Below, piece by piece: positions 48,133 to 57,749 of a DNA stretch of 64,000 nucleotides (positions within the stretch are counted from its first letter, which is position 1; each line of letters starts with the position of its first letter). This stretch comes from Sphingobacterium paludis (GTDB lineage: Bacteria > Bacteroidota > Bacteroidia > Sphingobacteriales > Sphingobacteriaceae), in contig NZ_SNZV01000001.1 of assembly GCF_004364125.1 (NCBI RefSeq), positions 124,001 to 188,000 on the forward strand. The letters are read 5' to 3'. The notes below the pieces were generated by a model that was not told the origin of the DNA, searched no databases, and saw only the letters and a program-made list of their open reading frames with translations. A program made the translations under genes and the position numbers.

Positions 48133-48184
48133 ATGAAATATTTAATAAATTGCATTAATCAATTTTAAACAGGTAAAACGATAT

Positions 48185-48787
48185 ATGTCAATATATGCAC
48201 AATATAGTCCAGAGGAATTATTTTTCTTGGTGCAGCGAGATGATAACTTAGCATTTGACGAACTGTACCAACGAACATGGCTGAAGCTTTTCGTAAAAGC
48301 CAATTCACGGCTCAATAATGAGCTTCTCGCTAAGGATATTATACAGGACCTTTTTGTCGATTTGTGGAATAAACGGTCTTCGAAACGTATTGAATCAGTA
48401 GAGAAGTACTTGTATCAAGCTGTTAAATATAAGGTCATTGATCAATTTCGCAGGCGTACCATGCGATTTGAAGTTGTCGAAGACTTTATTGATACCTTGT
48501 GTGATGTGGAGTGTGCAGATGGTAGAACGCTGGAAAAAGAATACCATGTGTTCGTAGCAAACTGGATAGCTTCTTTACCCAAAAAAAGACGTCAAATTTT
48601 TACACTACGATTTATAGAAGACAAGACTACGCGTGAAATTAGTAGTATGCTTAACATATCAACCAAAACAGTGCAGAATCAGCTCCTCAATGCAACAATG
48701 CTTTTGAAACAAATGCTTAAAAAAATCATGTACGTATTTCTTCTGCTTGCTATATATCACGTTCTTAAGATATCAACAATTATATAA
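48185..48787 (+). CDS. FecI-like ECF sigma factor with hydrophobic tail
   Basis: 200 residues. Region 2 includes AKDIIQDLFVDLWNKR and EKYLYQAVKYKVIDQFRRR. Region 4 ends in TREISSMLNISTKTVQNQLLNATMLLKQ. The last 20 residues are strongly hydrophobic (IMYVFLLLAIYHVLKI). A FecR gene and a SusC receptor with an STN domain follow, so it should be the sigma factor activated by substrate binding to the outer membrane receptor. The FecR gene is separated from it by the broken paralog. Confidence 0.88.
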   Translation: MSIYAQYSPEELFFLVQRDDNLAFDELYQRTWLKLFVKANSRLNNELLAKDIIQDLFVDLWNKRSSKRIESVEKYLYQAVKYKVIDQFRRRTMRFEVVEDFIDTLCDVECADGRTLEKEYHVFVANWIASLPKKRRQIFTLRFIEDKTTREISSMLNISTKTVQNQLLNATMLLKQMLKKIMYVFLLLAIYHVLKISTII

Positions 48788-48871
48788 GCTACGGTAAACA
48801 AGCTTTTCATTCTTAATAGAATCTTATTTCATCATCTTTAAAACTACGAAGTACGCATAATGGAAAGAAAA

Positions 48872-49340
48872 ATGAATACGCCATTCGAAATACAGCCCTA
48901 TGTCGGCGTTGGATCGCTGAAATTTGGCATGACCGCCGATGAGGTGGCCGCGGAAATAGGGCTTCCCGATCATATTGAAGATCAAGGCGATGAGATTATG
49001 GAAATTCGAGAAAAAAAAGATTTCGACGTTGTCTATGCAAAGGACGGAACGGGAGTGGTTGAAATGGGTTTTGGTAGCGGTGTAAAATTATTGCAGTACG
49101 ACGGTATGTATGTTTTTAAAGAAAAACCACTAGATGTTTTGAAGCATATCGTAGGGTTGGGAAACAAGCCTTATGAAAGTCTTGGATTCTTAATTTTTTT
49201 TTAATGTTGGTATCACCTTCACGGGATTTCATGATTTGGATGAAGATGATGAAGACGACGATAATGGCGAGAAAGCGGTAACGGTATTCAAGCTCGGTAG
49301 ATGGGATGATGCGCGGTATCCAGGAGGGTACATGGTATAA
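48872..49340 (+). pseudogene. Paralog 2 of the small acidic protein, frameshifted at a T9 tract
   Basis: By homology with paralog 1 the start is the ATG at 48872 (MNTPFEIQPYVGVG); an in-frame ATG lies 12 bases upstream. The frame closes at TAA right after a run of nine T at 49194-49202. Deleting one T restores the frame as FFNVGITFTGFHDLD and on to GRWDDARYPGGYMV, ending at 49340, colinear with paralog 1. It is therefore a slipped copy, or a gene that switches by homopolymer length; the raw sequence alone cannot decide between these. Confidence 0.8.
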
Positions 49341-49474
49341 GCATAAAAAAGGTTTGGGCCGCTAGGTAAACCGACAAGCAATCGGGCTTTCACATACTTT
49401 TTTCAGAAAAAAAATATTTTTTTGGGAGTTTGCTCCTGTTCTGCGACATATACATAACGATCGCCTATAAATTG

Positions 49475-50608
49475 ATGTATATGTCTTCACCTAAAAACAA
49501 AGTAAGATCAATATTGCAATCTGCATTTTTGCGATACCTGCGTCGTGAATCGAATCCGGATGAGCGAAACTTGATTGATCAATTTTACGAGAATGTACCT
49601 CAGAAGCTCATTTCCGATCATGATTTGCGTCGTATTGGGTCCGAAATGGAACAGGAAATAGCTTCACAAATCCAAAGCCAACCACAGAAGGCAAAACGCA
49701 AATACAAATTATATATACCTACAGCGGCGTGTATTGCCCTATCATTTACGTTCCTGACAATCTATGTACTTCGTTATAAGGGTGATGATGCTCTACCCCA
49801 ACAACGGTCTAGAACCATAGTGGGCGCGACACTTCGCATCGGAGACGATCGTTTTAATATTCAAGACAGTTTGCCGAAAGGTGGTTCACTGGAAACCTCA
49901 GGAGGGGAAACGGTATTGAACCTCGCAAATATTCAACCGCAGTATTTGAAGGATACCATCACGGTGAGCAACCCCTCTAATGAAATTTGTACTGTGATAT
50001 TGCAGGATGGAAGTGTCGTAAAGCTTGCGCCGATGGCACTTGTCCAGTATGTATCCGCCGTTGATGGACATGAGCGACGCGTGTTGGCGAAAGGCATTGC
50101 TTCTTTTGCCGTTAAAAAGCTGTTGAGAAATGGCCAGCGCATTCCATTCATTGTAGAAACTCGCCTCCAGACCATAGAAGTACTGGGAACCCGTTTTAAC
50201 GTTGATGCTACTGCCGAAGCAGAAGAGCATATTCATCTTGAGGAAGGAAGTGTCCGCCTGACGCACAATCTCAGCAAAAATGAAGTTTTACTTGTCCCGG
50301 GGCAAGAGGCCTTTTTGGCAACAGGGGAAAGTAGAATTTATGTAGCTAACAATGGACATGATGGAAAAGTTAACGCTTGGAGAAAGGGCCTATTTATCTT
50401 CGATGAGGAGAAATTAGAGGATGTAATGCATGAATTGGCTAACTGGTATGGTCATCGTATTCGTGTGATGGGATCCGCCAAAGATTTGCCTATTACCGGC
50501 ACGGTTAGTCGATATCAACAGATAGACGATGTATTAGACATCATAGAAATGACAAATAAGGTGCATTATTATAAAAAGAAAGGAGTGATATATGTGACAG
50601 CACGGTGA
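49475..50608 (+). CDS. FecR-type anti-sigma factor
   Basis: 377 residues from ATG at 49475; ATG at 49481 is also possible. The N-terminal 75 residues bind sigma. One membrane helix lies near 79-96 (TAACIALSFTFLTIYVL). The periplasmic FecR domain includes VILQDGSVVKLAPMALVQY and RIPFIVETRLQTIEVLGTRFNVD. The C-terminal part (EEKLEDVMHELANWYG) is the DUF4974-type extension of Bacteroidota FecR proteins. It acts between the SusC receptor and the sigma factor. Confidence 0.88.
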   Translation: MYMSSPKNKVRSILQSAFLRYLRRESNPDERNLIDQFYENVPQKLISDHDLRRIGSEMEQEIASQIQSQPQKAKRKYKLYIPTAACIALSFTFLTIYVLRYKGDDALPQQRSRTIVGATLRIGDDRFNIQDSLPKGGSLETSGGETVLNLANIQPQYLKDTITVSNPSNEICTVILQDGSVVKLAPMALVQYVSAVDGHERRVLAKGIASFAVKKLLRNGQRIPFIVETRLQTIEVLGTRFNVDATAEAEEHIHLEEGSVRLTHNLSKNEVLLVPGQEAFLATGESRIYVANNGHDGKVNAWRKGLFIFDEEKLEDVMHELANWYGHRIRVMGSAKDLPITGTVSRYQQIDDVLDIIEMTNKVHYYKKKGVIYVTAR

Positions 50609-50695
50609 CAAAAGTAAGGGATGCTGTAACACCCCTTACGACGAGCCTTAGAAGGCGCTAACAAATTAATTATCTGACTAATCAATTTATCTCAA

Positions 50696-53600
50696 ATGTA
50701 TGCATTAATTATTAAAAATTGTAGGCGTTCGCTGCTTGCAGGAAGGCCTCTTTTGTTTCTTTTTGCGCTATCCTTAACGGTAACCACTGCCCGAGGAACG
50801 CCTTCCAAACGGTTACAAGAAAGGGTAACCATCACCTTCAGCGATGTATCATTGAAGCAGGCGTTTAAAAACCTAAACGCAAAAACGGGATTGAAATTTA
50901 TGTATTCGCCGGAAGATCTAGATGATAACAAGAAAGTGTCTGCTCGTTTTACTGATGCGTCCCTTGCAAACGTGCTGCAACATCTACTTCCGAAATCGGT
51001 TTCGTATACCATAAAGGATAATACCATTATTTTAAGGAAAATACCTGTACATGTGGCCGATCAGCAGGAACGCATGGTTAACGGTGAGGTTATGGATGAA
51101 CGAGGTAAGCATCTTTCAAACGCGACGATCGTAAGCGGAGTGAGTAAAAATCAGGTGTTTAGCGATGATGAAGGACGCTTCACTATTGCGGTAACTCCGC
51201 AAGATCTTGATTTGCGTATAACGCTATTAGGGTATGTTGAAGAGCGATTGGTTTTGACGAATCGGGCGAACTACAGAGTCGTGTTAAAGGATAGTACGAA
51301 TGCGCTGGATGAAGTGGTCGTTGTCGGCTTTGGTACCCAGCGAAGCGCCTCGGTAGTTGGTGCGATAACAACCATACAGCCCCAGTTACTTAAACTCGGT
51401 ACCTCGCGATCTTTGAGTAACAACTTGGCGGGGCAGCTGGCTGGTGTCATCGCTGTACAACGGACAGGAGAACCAGGCTTCGATAACTCAACCTTCTGGA
51501 TCCGGGGGGTGAGTACGTTTGGACAAAATCGACAACCATTGATCTTGGTAGATGGTGTAGAAAGATCATTAAACAATATGGATCCGGAAGAGATTGAATC
51601 ATTTTCCATTCTTAAAGATGCTGCCGCAAGCGCCGTGTATGGCGTGCGTGGAGCAAATGGTGTTATTTTGATTAATACCAAAATGGGGAAGGTTGGAAAG
51701 CCGACTGTGACCACGCGTTTTGAACAGGGGATAACTTCGCCGGTGCAATTGCCAAAATTTATCGGTGCAGCGGATTACTTGGAGGTGTTGAACAGCATTC
51801 AGCGCGAAAGTGGTCGGAATCCGGCATATAGCCAAGAGCGTATTGATAACATTCGAAATGGAGTAGACCCTGATCTGTATCCGGATGTGAACTGGCTAGA
51901 CGCTATCCTACGTGACCAAGCAGCGAATACGAGAGCGAATGTCAGTGTGAACGGTGGCTCAGATATTTTACGGTATTCCTTAGTAACATCCTTTTACCAA
52001 GAGCAGGGCTTGATCGAACGCGATAGAGCACAAGCCTGGGACTCCTCATCCAAGCTATCTCGCTATAATGTGAGGTCGAATGTTGATGTTAACGTTAGTC
52101 CGACAACCCTCTTTAGATTAAATATAGGAGGCTATCTGCAAAATAGGAGCCGTGCACCACAGCGAGTTGATGAGCTGTTTCAGGAAGCTTTCATAATTCC
52201 ACCTTTCGTCCACCCTACTATCTATTCCAGTGGGCAAATCCCACGTACATCGCAACGAACAAATCCCTGGGCACTGGCGACGCAGCGCGGTTATGAGCGC
52301 TTTAGTGACAGCCAAATCGAATCCCTATTCGCGGTAGAACAGGATTTAGCTTTTTTTTTAAAGGGTTTAAAGGTAAGAGGTTTATTTTCTTTCGATCGGT
52401 TTTCGGGCAACTCGGTTGTGCGTAGCAAAAGTCCCGATTACTACAATCCTGCTATAGGTCGTTTACCTGATGGAAGTTTAGATTTAGTTATTGATACCTA
52501 TGGGCAGGAATTTTTAGGTTACGATAGAGGCTCCGAATGGGGGAGCAATAGTATGTACCTGGAGGGCGCCATCAATTATGCCCGTATTTTTGGCAAGCAT
52601 AATGTGGAGGGGATGATCCTTTACAACCAACGAAATTTAGATACGGGGGATTTATTGCCATTCCGTAATCAGGGTATCGCATCGCGGTTTTCGTATAACT
52701 ATGGTAACCGCTACATAGCTGAATTTAATTTCGGATATAATGGGTCAGAAAATTTTGCGCGTGGGAAGCGATTCGGTTTCTTTCCGTCTTTTGCAGTAGG
52801 CTGGTATCTCTCCGAAGAACCATTTATGTCGAATATGCGTCATGTGTTTTCCAAGATTAAGTTCCGTGGATCATATGGACTTGTGGGCAACGATCGCCTA
52901 GATGGTCGTCGGTTTGCGTATATCACGACGATTAATCAGGGTAATGGCTACACGTGGGGTCTTGAAAATAATTTTTTCAGGGCTGGGCGCTGGGAGGGAG
53001 ATCAGGGTAATCCAAATTTAACATGGGAAACGGTGGCCAAAACAAATCTGGGCCTAGAACTAGGGCTTTGGAATGCTGTGGATTTGCAGCTTGATCTATT
53101 CTCGGAGAAGCGTACGGATATTTTCATGCAGCGACGATCTATTCCCGGCTCGAGTGGTTTTACGACCATGCCCTGGGCGAATTTTGGACAAGTAAATAAT
53201 AGGGGAGTAGATATTTCGCTGGATGCTAAAAAAGCTTTAAGCGAACACTTTTTTCTATCCGTTCGTGGAACATTTACCTATGCAGCGAATAAAATAGTCG
53301 AGCAGGATGAGCCAAGTGCTGTAATTGGAACACCGCGTTCGTCAACGGGCAGACCAATAGGGCAGTTATTCGGCTATATTGCGGAGGGCTTATTTACCGA
53401 GGGAGACTTTGCTGATGTGGCGAACGGCGTACTGCGCGAGGGAATCCCAAGGCATACATTTGGTGTGGTTCGACCGGGAGACATACGCTATCGTGATCTG
53501 AACAACGATGGCGTCGTTGATGCCTTGGACTTAACCGCTATTGGCAAGACGGTTGACCCACAGATCGTGTATGGCTTTGGAGCGAACGCACGATATAAAT

Positions 53601-54046
53601 CTTTAGATTTTGGATTTTTCTTTCAGGGCTTGGCTAACACCTCCAGAATTATTGGTGGGCCAAACTTTATCCCGGGTAGTGCCAATGGGGCTTTGGGAAA
53701 TATATTTGATAATGTAGCCGATAGATGGACGGTAGATAATCCCCGGCAAGACGTTTTTTATCCACGGTTATCCGATTATCAAAGCGCCAATAACAATGTA
53801 CCTTCTACTTGGTGGTTGCGGGACATGAGCTTCTTGCGCTTGCGGAATGTAGAGCTTGGCTATAGCTTCCCATCAAGCTGGCTTGACCGGGTGCAGGTAG
53901 CTTCTTTACGCCTTTTTGCACGGGGCAACAATTTATTGACATTCTCTGGCTTTAAACTTTGGGATCCCGAGCTGTCTGTCACTAACGGGATGCACTACCC
54001 GATCATGAAATCGGTATCATTTGGATTGGAATTAAATTTTAAATAG
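50696..54046 (+). CDS. SusC/RagA-type TonB-dependent receptor with STN signalling domain
   Basis: 1116 residues. The signal peptide at about 1-35 is followed by an STN domain (TITFSDVSLKQAFKNLNAK to YTIKDNTIILRK, about 45-115). A carboxypeptidase-regulatory-like domain follows (VNGEVMDERGK), then the TonB box region DEVVVVGFGTQ near 204-214, a plug domain, and a large barrel ending in FGLELNFK. The STN part transmits ligand binding to FecR. A GTAAGGG...CCCTTAC hairpin lies in the 87-base gap after fecR (50614-50639). The imported compound is unknown. Confidence 0.92.
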   Translation: MYALIIKNCRRSLLAGRPLLFLFALSLTVTTARGTPSKRLQERVTITFSDVSLKQAFKNLNAKTGLKFMYSPEDLDDNKKVSARFTDASLANVLQHLLPKSVSYTIKDNTIILRKIPVHVADQQERMVNGEVMDERGKHLSNATIVSGVSKNQVFSDDEGRFTIAVTPQDLDLRITLLGYVEERLVLTNRANYRVVLKDSTNALDEVVVVGFGTQRSASVVGAITTIQPQLLKLGTSRSLSNNLAGQLAGVIAVQRTGEPGFDNSTFWIRGVSTFGQNRQPLILVDGVERSLNNMDPEEIESFSILKDAAASAVYGVRGANGVILINTKMGKVGKPTVTTRFEQGITSPVQLPKFIGAADYLEVLNSIQRESGRNPAYSQERIDNIRNGVDPDLYPDVNWLDAILRDQAANTRANVSVNGGSDILRYSLVTSFYQEQGLIERDRAQAWDSSSKLSRYNVRSNVDVNVSPTTLFRLNIGGYLQNRSRAPQRVDELFQEAFIIPPFVHPTIYSSGQIPRTSQRTNPWALATQRGYERFSDSQIESLFAVEQDLAFFLKGLKVRGLFSFDRFSGNSVVRSKSPDYYNPAIGRLPDGSLDLVIDTYGQEFLGYDRGSEWGSNSMYLEGAINYARIFGKHNVEGMILYNQRNLDTGDLLPFRNQGIASRFSYNYGNRYIAEFNFGYNGSENFARGKRFGFFPSFAVGWYLSEEPFMSNMRHVFSKIKFRGSYGLVGNDRLDGRRFAYITTINQGNGYTWGLENNFFRAGRWEGDQGNPNLTWETVAKTNLGLELGLWNAVDLQLDLFSEKRTDIFMQRRSIPGSSGFTTMPWANFGQVNNRGVDISLDAKKALSEHFFLSVRGTFTYAANKIVEQDEPSAVIGTPRSSTGRPIGQLFGYIAEGLFTEGDFADVANGVLREGIPRHTFGVVRPGDIRYRDLNNDGVVDALDLTAIGKTVDPQIVYGFGANARYKSLDFGFFFQGLANTSRIIGGPNFIPGSANGALGNIFDNVADRWTVDNPRQDVFYPRLSDYQSANNNVPSTWWLRDMSFLRLRNVELGYSFPSSWLDRVQVASLRLFARGNNLLTFSGFKLWDPELSVTNGMHYPIMKSVSFGLELNFK

Positions 54047-54061
54047 TAAAGCTTATTCGAT

Positions 54062-55933
54062 ATGAACGCAATTAAAATAAAGATACTGGCTGGCTTAGTG
54101 GGTGGATTGACCACTTTGGTGTCTTGTAGCAAATTCTTGGATCGTATGCCAGATGATCAGTTGACATTAGAAATGGTTTTTAACGATAAAACACGTACAG
54201 AGGATTGGTTGGCAGGTGTTTATAGCAATGTCCCGGATCCCTATTTTGGTTATGCAAATGTGTTGGAGGTGGATCCATTATCGGATGACATGGCGCCGTC
54301 ACCGGGTCTGGAACAATTTGGATGGGCGGTAATCGCGAAGCAAGTTGGTAATTGGAACCCCAGCACACCTTGGGCAGCCAATTACTGGGTGGAGCTACCC
54401 CGACGAATCCGATCGGCCTATATATTTATAGACAATGTAAGGCCAAACGATGCCCAGCTTGTGCCCGAAAGTGAGGTGGCGCTTATGAAAGCAGAAGCCC
54501 GTTTCATGATTGCCTATTATTATTCGCTGCTATTGGAAACCTATGGAGCCATTCCTTTCCAACTTGGCATCACGAATTCGCAAGCGAGCGAAGACGAGCT
54601 TATGATTGGACAGACACCTTTTGATCAAGTTGTGCAATGGATAGACCAGGAACTATTGGATGTTTCGGCACTACTGCCTGCCCGGTACGCCGCTGCGCAA
54701 AAATATGGCAGAGCCACATCCATCATGTGCCTCGCTGTTCGGGCGCGGCTTTTGCTCTTTGCCGCTAGCCCCTTAGTGAATGGCAATACCGAATACATAG
54801 GCTTCGTGAACAATAACGGGGAGGAAATATATAACAGCACCTACGATGCAAATAAATGGGTGAAAGCGGTAGACGCTTCGAAACTGCTGCTCGATGAAGC
54901 TGCGGCTGCCGGACATCGTCTTTACTACGAATACAACGATGATGGCACTATTGATCCTTTTCTTTCCTATCAAAACATGATGTTTCGTCGGCCGCAAGAT
55001 GGAAATAATGAGATTCTTTTTGCGCGACCACAATCCGATGTACAGAATTACGATCGGTTTGCGCAGCCTAGGGGGACGGGTGGGAATGGGAATTATGGCG
55101 TTACACAATCGTTGGTCGACGCTTTTTTTATGGAAAATGGAAGATCGATTGATGACCCGCAATCGGGCTATGTGGAGAAGGGATTCTCCACGCAGGATGA
55201 GGTACGGAACACAAAATGGGACGAATCTCAAGGGGGCGGCAGGGTGACCCTAGCGGGCACGTATAACATGTATACCCATCGCGAACCCCGGTTCTACATA
55301 TCGGTACTCTACAATGAAGCATGGTTTAGACGCGAAGGAAGAAAGACACAGTTTTATAGTGGTGCGCAGGATGGCGGTCCGACACATGATGCACCGCAGA
55401 ATGGCTATTTGATCCGTAAAAAAGTGCACCCAGATCACGACCCGCGAAATGGGATCAATCCCTATCGCCCCGGTATTTTATATAGGCTTGGTGAGGTGTA
55501 TCTCAACTACGCGGAAGCACTTAATGAGACTGATCCCGGAAATCCAGATATTCTAAATTACCTAAACCAGATCCGTGTACGGGCCGGTGTCCCTCCGTTT
55601 GGGGTCGGAGCAGAGGCATTGCCTATACCAACATCTCAGGCAGAAATGCGTGAAGCAATACGCAAAGAGCGCAGGGTGGAGCTAAACAATGAGGGCATCC
55701 GGTTCCGGGATATTCGGCGATGGAAAATCGGCGAAACAACATTGAACGGTGACTTTTGGGGAATGAATTTCTCGGGCACCGAAAAAGATGATGATGAAAG
55801 TAACCCCTTGGCGTTTTTTAAACGATCGGTTTACCAAAGGCGGATCTTTACGGCCAAAAATTACTGGTATCCTGTGCCACAAACAAAGATCGATAAAAAT
55901 GCTAATTTGGTGCAAAATCCGTTTTGGAATTAA
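54062..55933 (+). CDS. SusD/RagB-type substrate-binding lipoprotein
   Basis: 623 residues. The lipobox LTTLVSC gives Cys21. The SusD N-terminal motif SKFLDRMPDDQLT follows, with TPR-like helices, and the C-terminal RKERRVELNNEGIRFRDIRRW typical of RagB/SusD. It lies 15 bases after the SusC gene and forms the surface lid of the receptor. A terminator follows. Confidence 0.92.
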   Translation: MNAIKIKILAGLVGGLTTLVSCSKFLDRMPDDQLTLEMVFNDKTRTEDWLAGVYSNVPDPYFGYANVLEVDPLSDDMAPSPGLEQFGWAVIAKQVGNWNPSTPWAANYWVELPRRIRSAYIFIDNVRPNDAQLVPESEVALMKAEARFMIAYYYSLLLETYGAIPFQLGITNSQASEDELMIGQTPFDQVVQWIDQELLDVSALLPARYAAAQKYGRATSIMCLAVRARLLLFAASPLVNGNTEYIGFVNNNGEEIYNSTYDANKWVKAVDASKLLLDEAAAAGHRLYYEYNDDGTIDPFLSYQNMMFRRPQDGNNEILFARPQSDVQNYDRFAQPRGTGGNGNYGVTQSLVDAFFMENGRSIDDPQSGYVEKGFSTQDEVRNTKWDESQGGGRVTLAGTYNMYTHREPRFYISVLYNEAWFRREGRKTQFYSGAQDGGPTHDAPQNGYLIRKKVHPDHDPRNGINPYRPGILYRLGEVYLNYAEALNETDPGNPDILNYLNQIRVRAGVPPFGVGAEALPIPTSQAEMREAIRKERRVELNNEGIRFRDIRRWKIGETTLNGDFWGMNFSGTEKDDDESNPLAFFKRSVYQRRIFTAKNYWYPVPQTKIDKNANLVQNPFWN

Positions 55934-55991
55934 AACCTTGTTGCAGTAGGGCGTATTCTATTGGTATTCCGACGAGCTGATGATAGAAAAA

Positions 55992-56030
55992 GCAAACAGA
56001 GCTTCTTGAGCGTCTGTTTGCCTTTTTTCT
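55992..56030 (+). terminator. Terminator after SusD
   Basis: GCAAACAGA and TCTGTTTGC pair perfectly around a 12-base loop, followed by a T-rich run. It may separate SusCD from the hydrolase gene. Confidence 0.82.
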
Positions 56031-56161
56031 TTTACGCCAATCATGTTTTTAGGGTGAAAAAGAGATGCTGAAAACTTTTGCGGTTTTCGAAAGTTATTAA
56101 AAAGACCGCAGACATAGTCTTAGGGACTTTGCAATTTTTCATATTATACTAAAAGATAAAC

Positions 56162-57178
56162 ATGCTCAAGGGATATTTTACGCCATGCTACATTCGGATT
56201 GTTTCAGCAATCGCAATTTTTTATGCATCAGTCTTCGCATCATACGCACAAACAGACTCATCGGCCTACGCCTATCGCGCATTGATCGACGTCGGATATA
56301 AACCATCGTCGGGTGTAGACTCCACACGATTGGATCTTTTTTTGCCTGGCGTTGCGCAAACGACAAAAGTTCCGTTGGTTATTGTTATACATGGGGGTGG
56401 CTGGGCTTTTGGCGATAAAGAGATGGAAAGCATTTACTACATGCGAAAGCTGAAAGAAGAACTTCTTCGAAACGGATTTGCCGTCGCGAGTATTGGCTAT
56501 AGCCTGCTTTCTGATAGCGTTCACTTCCCACAACCCCTTGAAGATTGTAAAGATGCAGTACGTTGGCTATATAAACACGCCAGCAATTACAACCTGGATA
56601 CAACGAATTTCGGAATGTGGGGTGCCTCTGCGGGCGCACATTTAGGTCTGTTGATTGCGTACTCCGGTGACGACGAATATAAGGGAAGGGAGGAGCTAGC
56701 TAATTATCCCGTGCGGCTTAATTACATCGTGGACAATTTTGGCCCTACCGACCTTAACGAATTATTTAAGGTGGATCTAAATGGCTTCTCTACCACGATG
56801 TTTAAATTGTTTGTACCTAAGCTGCACGATATTCGCGAAAAGCTAACGCTAGCAATGACAGGCACATCCTTTAAGGAAGACAAAGAAAAGGTAAAGGAGG
56901 TCAATAAAATCTATTCGCCACGGTATCGCGTCACAGCCAAAGCGATTTCAACCCTCATCATCCATGGCGACAAAGATAAGATCGTCTCTCTTGCACAATC
57001 GCAAAAGTTAAAGACATCGCTGGACAGCTGTGGCGTTGCAAATGAAATAGTTGTTGTAGAAGGCGGTGATCATGGTTTTGGTAATATGCCGAAAGAAAAA
57101 ATCGACGAGGTGGTCCGCTTGACGATAGCGTTCGTGCGGGGTAAAAGTGAGAAGTCAAAAGTAAAAATTGAAAAGTAA
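56162..57178 (+). CDS. Secreted alpha/beta hydrolase (BD-FAE/esterase-like)
   Basis: 338 residues with a signal peptide ending near 29 (FASYAQ). The oxyanion-hole motif VIHGGGWAFGDKE is near 75-87. The nucleophile elbow is GASAGAHLG near 159-167, and GDKDKIVSL and GGDHGFG supply the likely acid and histidine. It is an esterase or peptidase of the acetyl-xylan esterase-like class, probably acting on the substrate imported by SusCD. Its last residues (KSEKSKVKIEK) are encoded by the dispersed repeat that begins here. Confidence 0.86.
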   Translation: MLKGYFTPCYIRIVSAIAIFYASVFASYAQTDSSAYAYRALIDVGYKPSSGVDSTRLDLFLPGVAQTTKVPLVIVIHGGGWAFGDKEMESIYYMRKLKEELLRNGFAVASIGYSLLSDSVHFPQPLEDCKDAVRWLYKHASNYNLDTTNFGMWGASAGAHLGLLIAYSGDDEYKGREELANYPVRLNYIVDNFGPTDLNELFKVDLNGFSTTMFKLFVPKLHDIREKLTLAMTGTSFKEDKEKVKEVNKIYSPRYRVTAKAISTLIIHGDKDKIVSLAQSQKLKTSLDSCGVANEIVVVEGGDHGFGNMPKEKIDEVVRLTIAFVRGKSEKSKVKIEK

Positions 57179-57232
57179 AAAGTCAAAATTCAAAATTGAG
57201 AAGTGAAAAGTAAAAAGTTAAAAGTCAACATT
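57150..57232. repeat. AAAAGTAAAAGT-type repeats
   Basis: Imperfect units of AAGTCAAAAGTAAAAA run across the end of the hydrolase gene. Related stretches are seen at 12915-12955 (complement) and near 32880. Confidence 0.6.
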
Positions 57233-57257
57233 ATCTTCGATGAGCAGGTAAGTCTAC

Positions 57258-57424
57258 CGACACGCAAGATTGCCGCGCCCTCGTTCCTCAGGCTCGCAAT
57301 GACGTTCGCCTCCATCGCATCACGCACTACGCCATACTCATTACTCACTACTCGACACGCAAGATTGCCGCGCCCTCGTTCCTCAGGCTGCCAATGACGG
57401 TCGCTCCATCGCATTACGCACTAC
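57258..57424. repeat. Two copies of a dispersed GC-rich repeat (about 72 bases)
   Basis: Copies at about 57258-57330 and 57353-57424 share CGACACGCAAGATTGCCGCG, CCCTCGTTCCTCAGGCT and CCATCGCAT. The family, in the form GTCATTGCGAG...GGCAATCTTGCG, is a known dispersed repeat of many bacterial genomes. Confidence 0.7.
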
Positions 57425-57436
57425 TCACTACACAAT

Positions 57437-57658
57437 ACCCTCTACATACTAAGTACTATAATCTACATACTAATACTGCACTACCCACTACCCACTACGC
57501 ACTCCGCAACACCCTCTACATACTAAGTACTATAATCTACATACTAATACTGCACTACCCACTACCCATTACTCACTATGCAATACCCTCTACATACTAA
57601 GTACTATAATCTAAATACTAATTCTGCACTCTACCCATTACTCGTTACTCACTACCCA
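57437..57658. repeat. Minisatellite, three tandem 74-base units
   Basis: Units start at 57437, 57511 and 57585, each opening ACCCTCTACATACTAAGTAC and closing with CACTACCC-type runs. The third is diverged at its end. It is non-coding; small frames inside it are artefacts. Confidence 0.75.
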
Positions 57659-57683
57659 TAAAATACTATATGCCAAAAACAGA

Positions 57684-57717
57684 AGAAGGGCTTATGAAAT
57701 CAATCATAAGCCCTTCT
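57684..57717. terminator. Bidirectional terminator
   Basis: AGAAGGGCTTATGA and TCATAAGCCCTTCT pair perfectly over 14 positions around a 6-base loop, after the repeats and before the end of the DUF4394 gene. Confidence 0.75.
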
Positions 57718-57749
57718 CTTTAAGAAGCTTAGTTTTTGTACGTGTCTGA

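Noticed and set aside
57394..57600. Frame over the tandem 74-base repeats
   Set aside because: Made of repeat units only; no coding signal.
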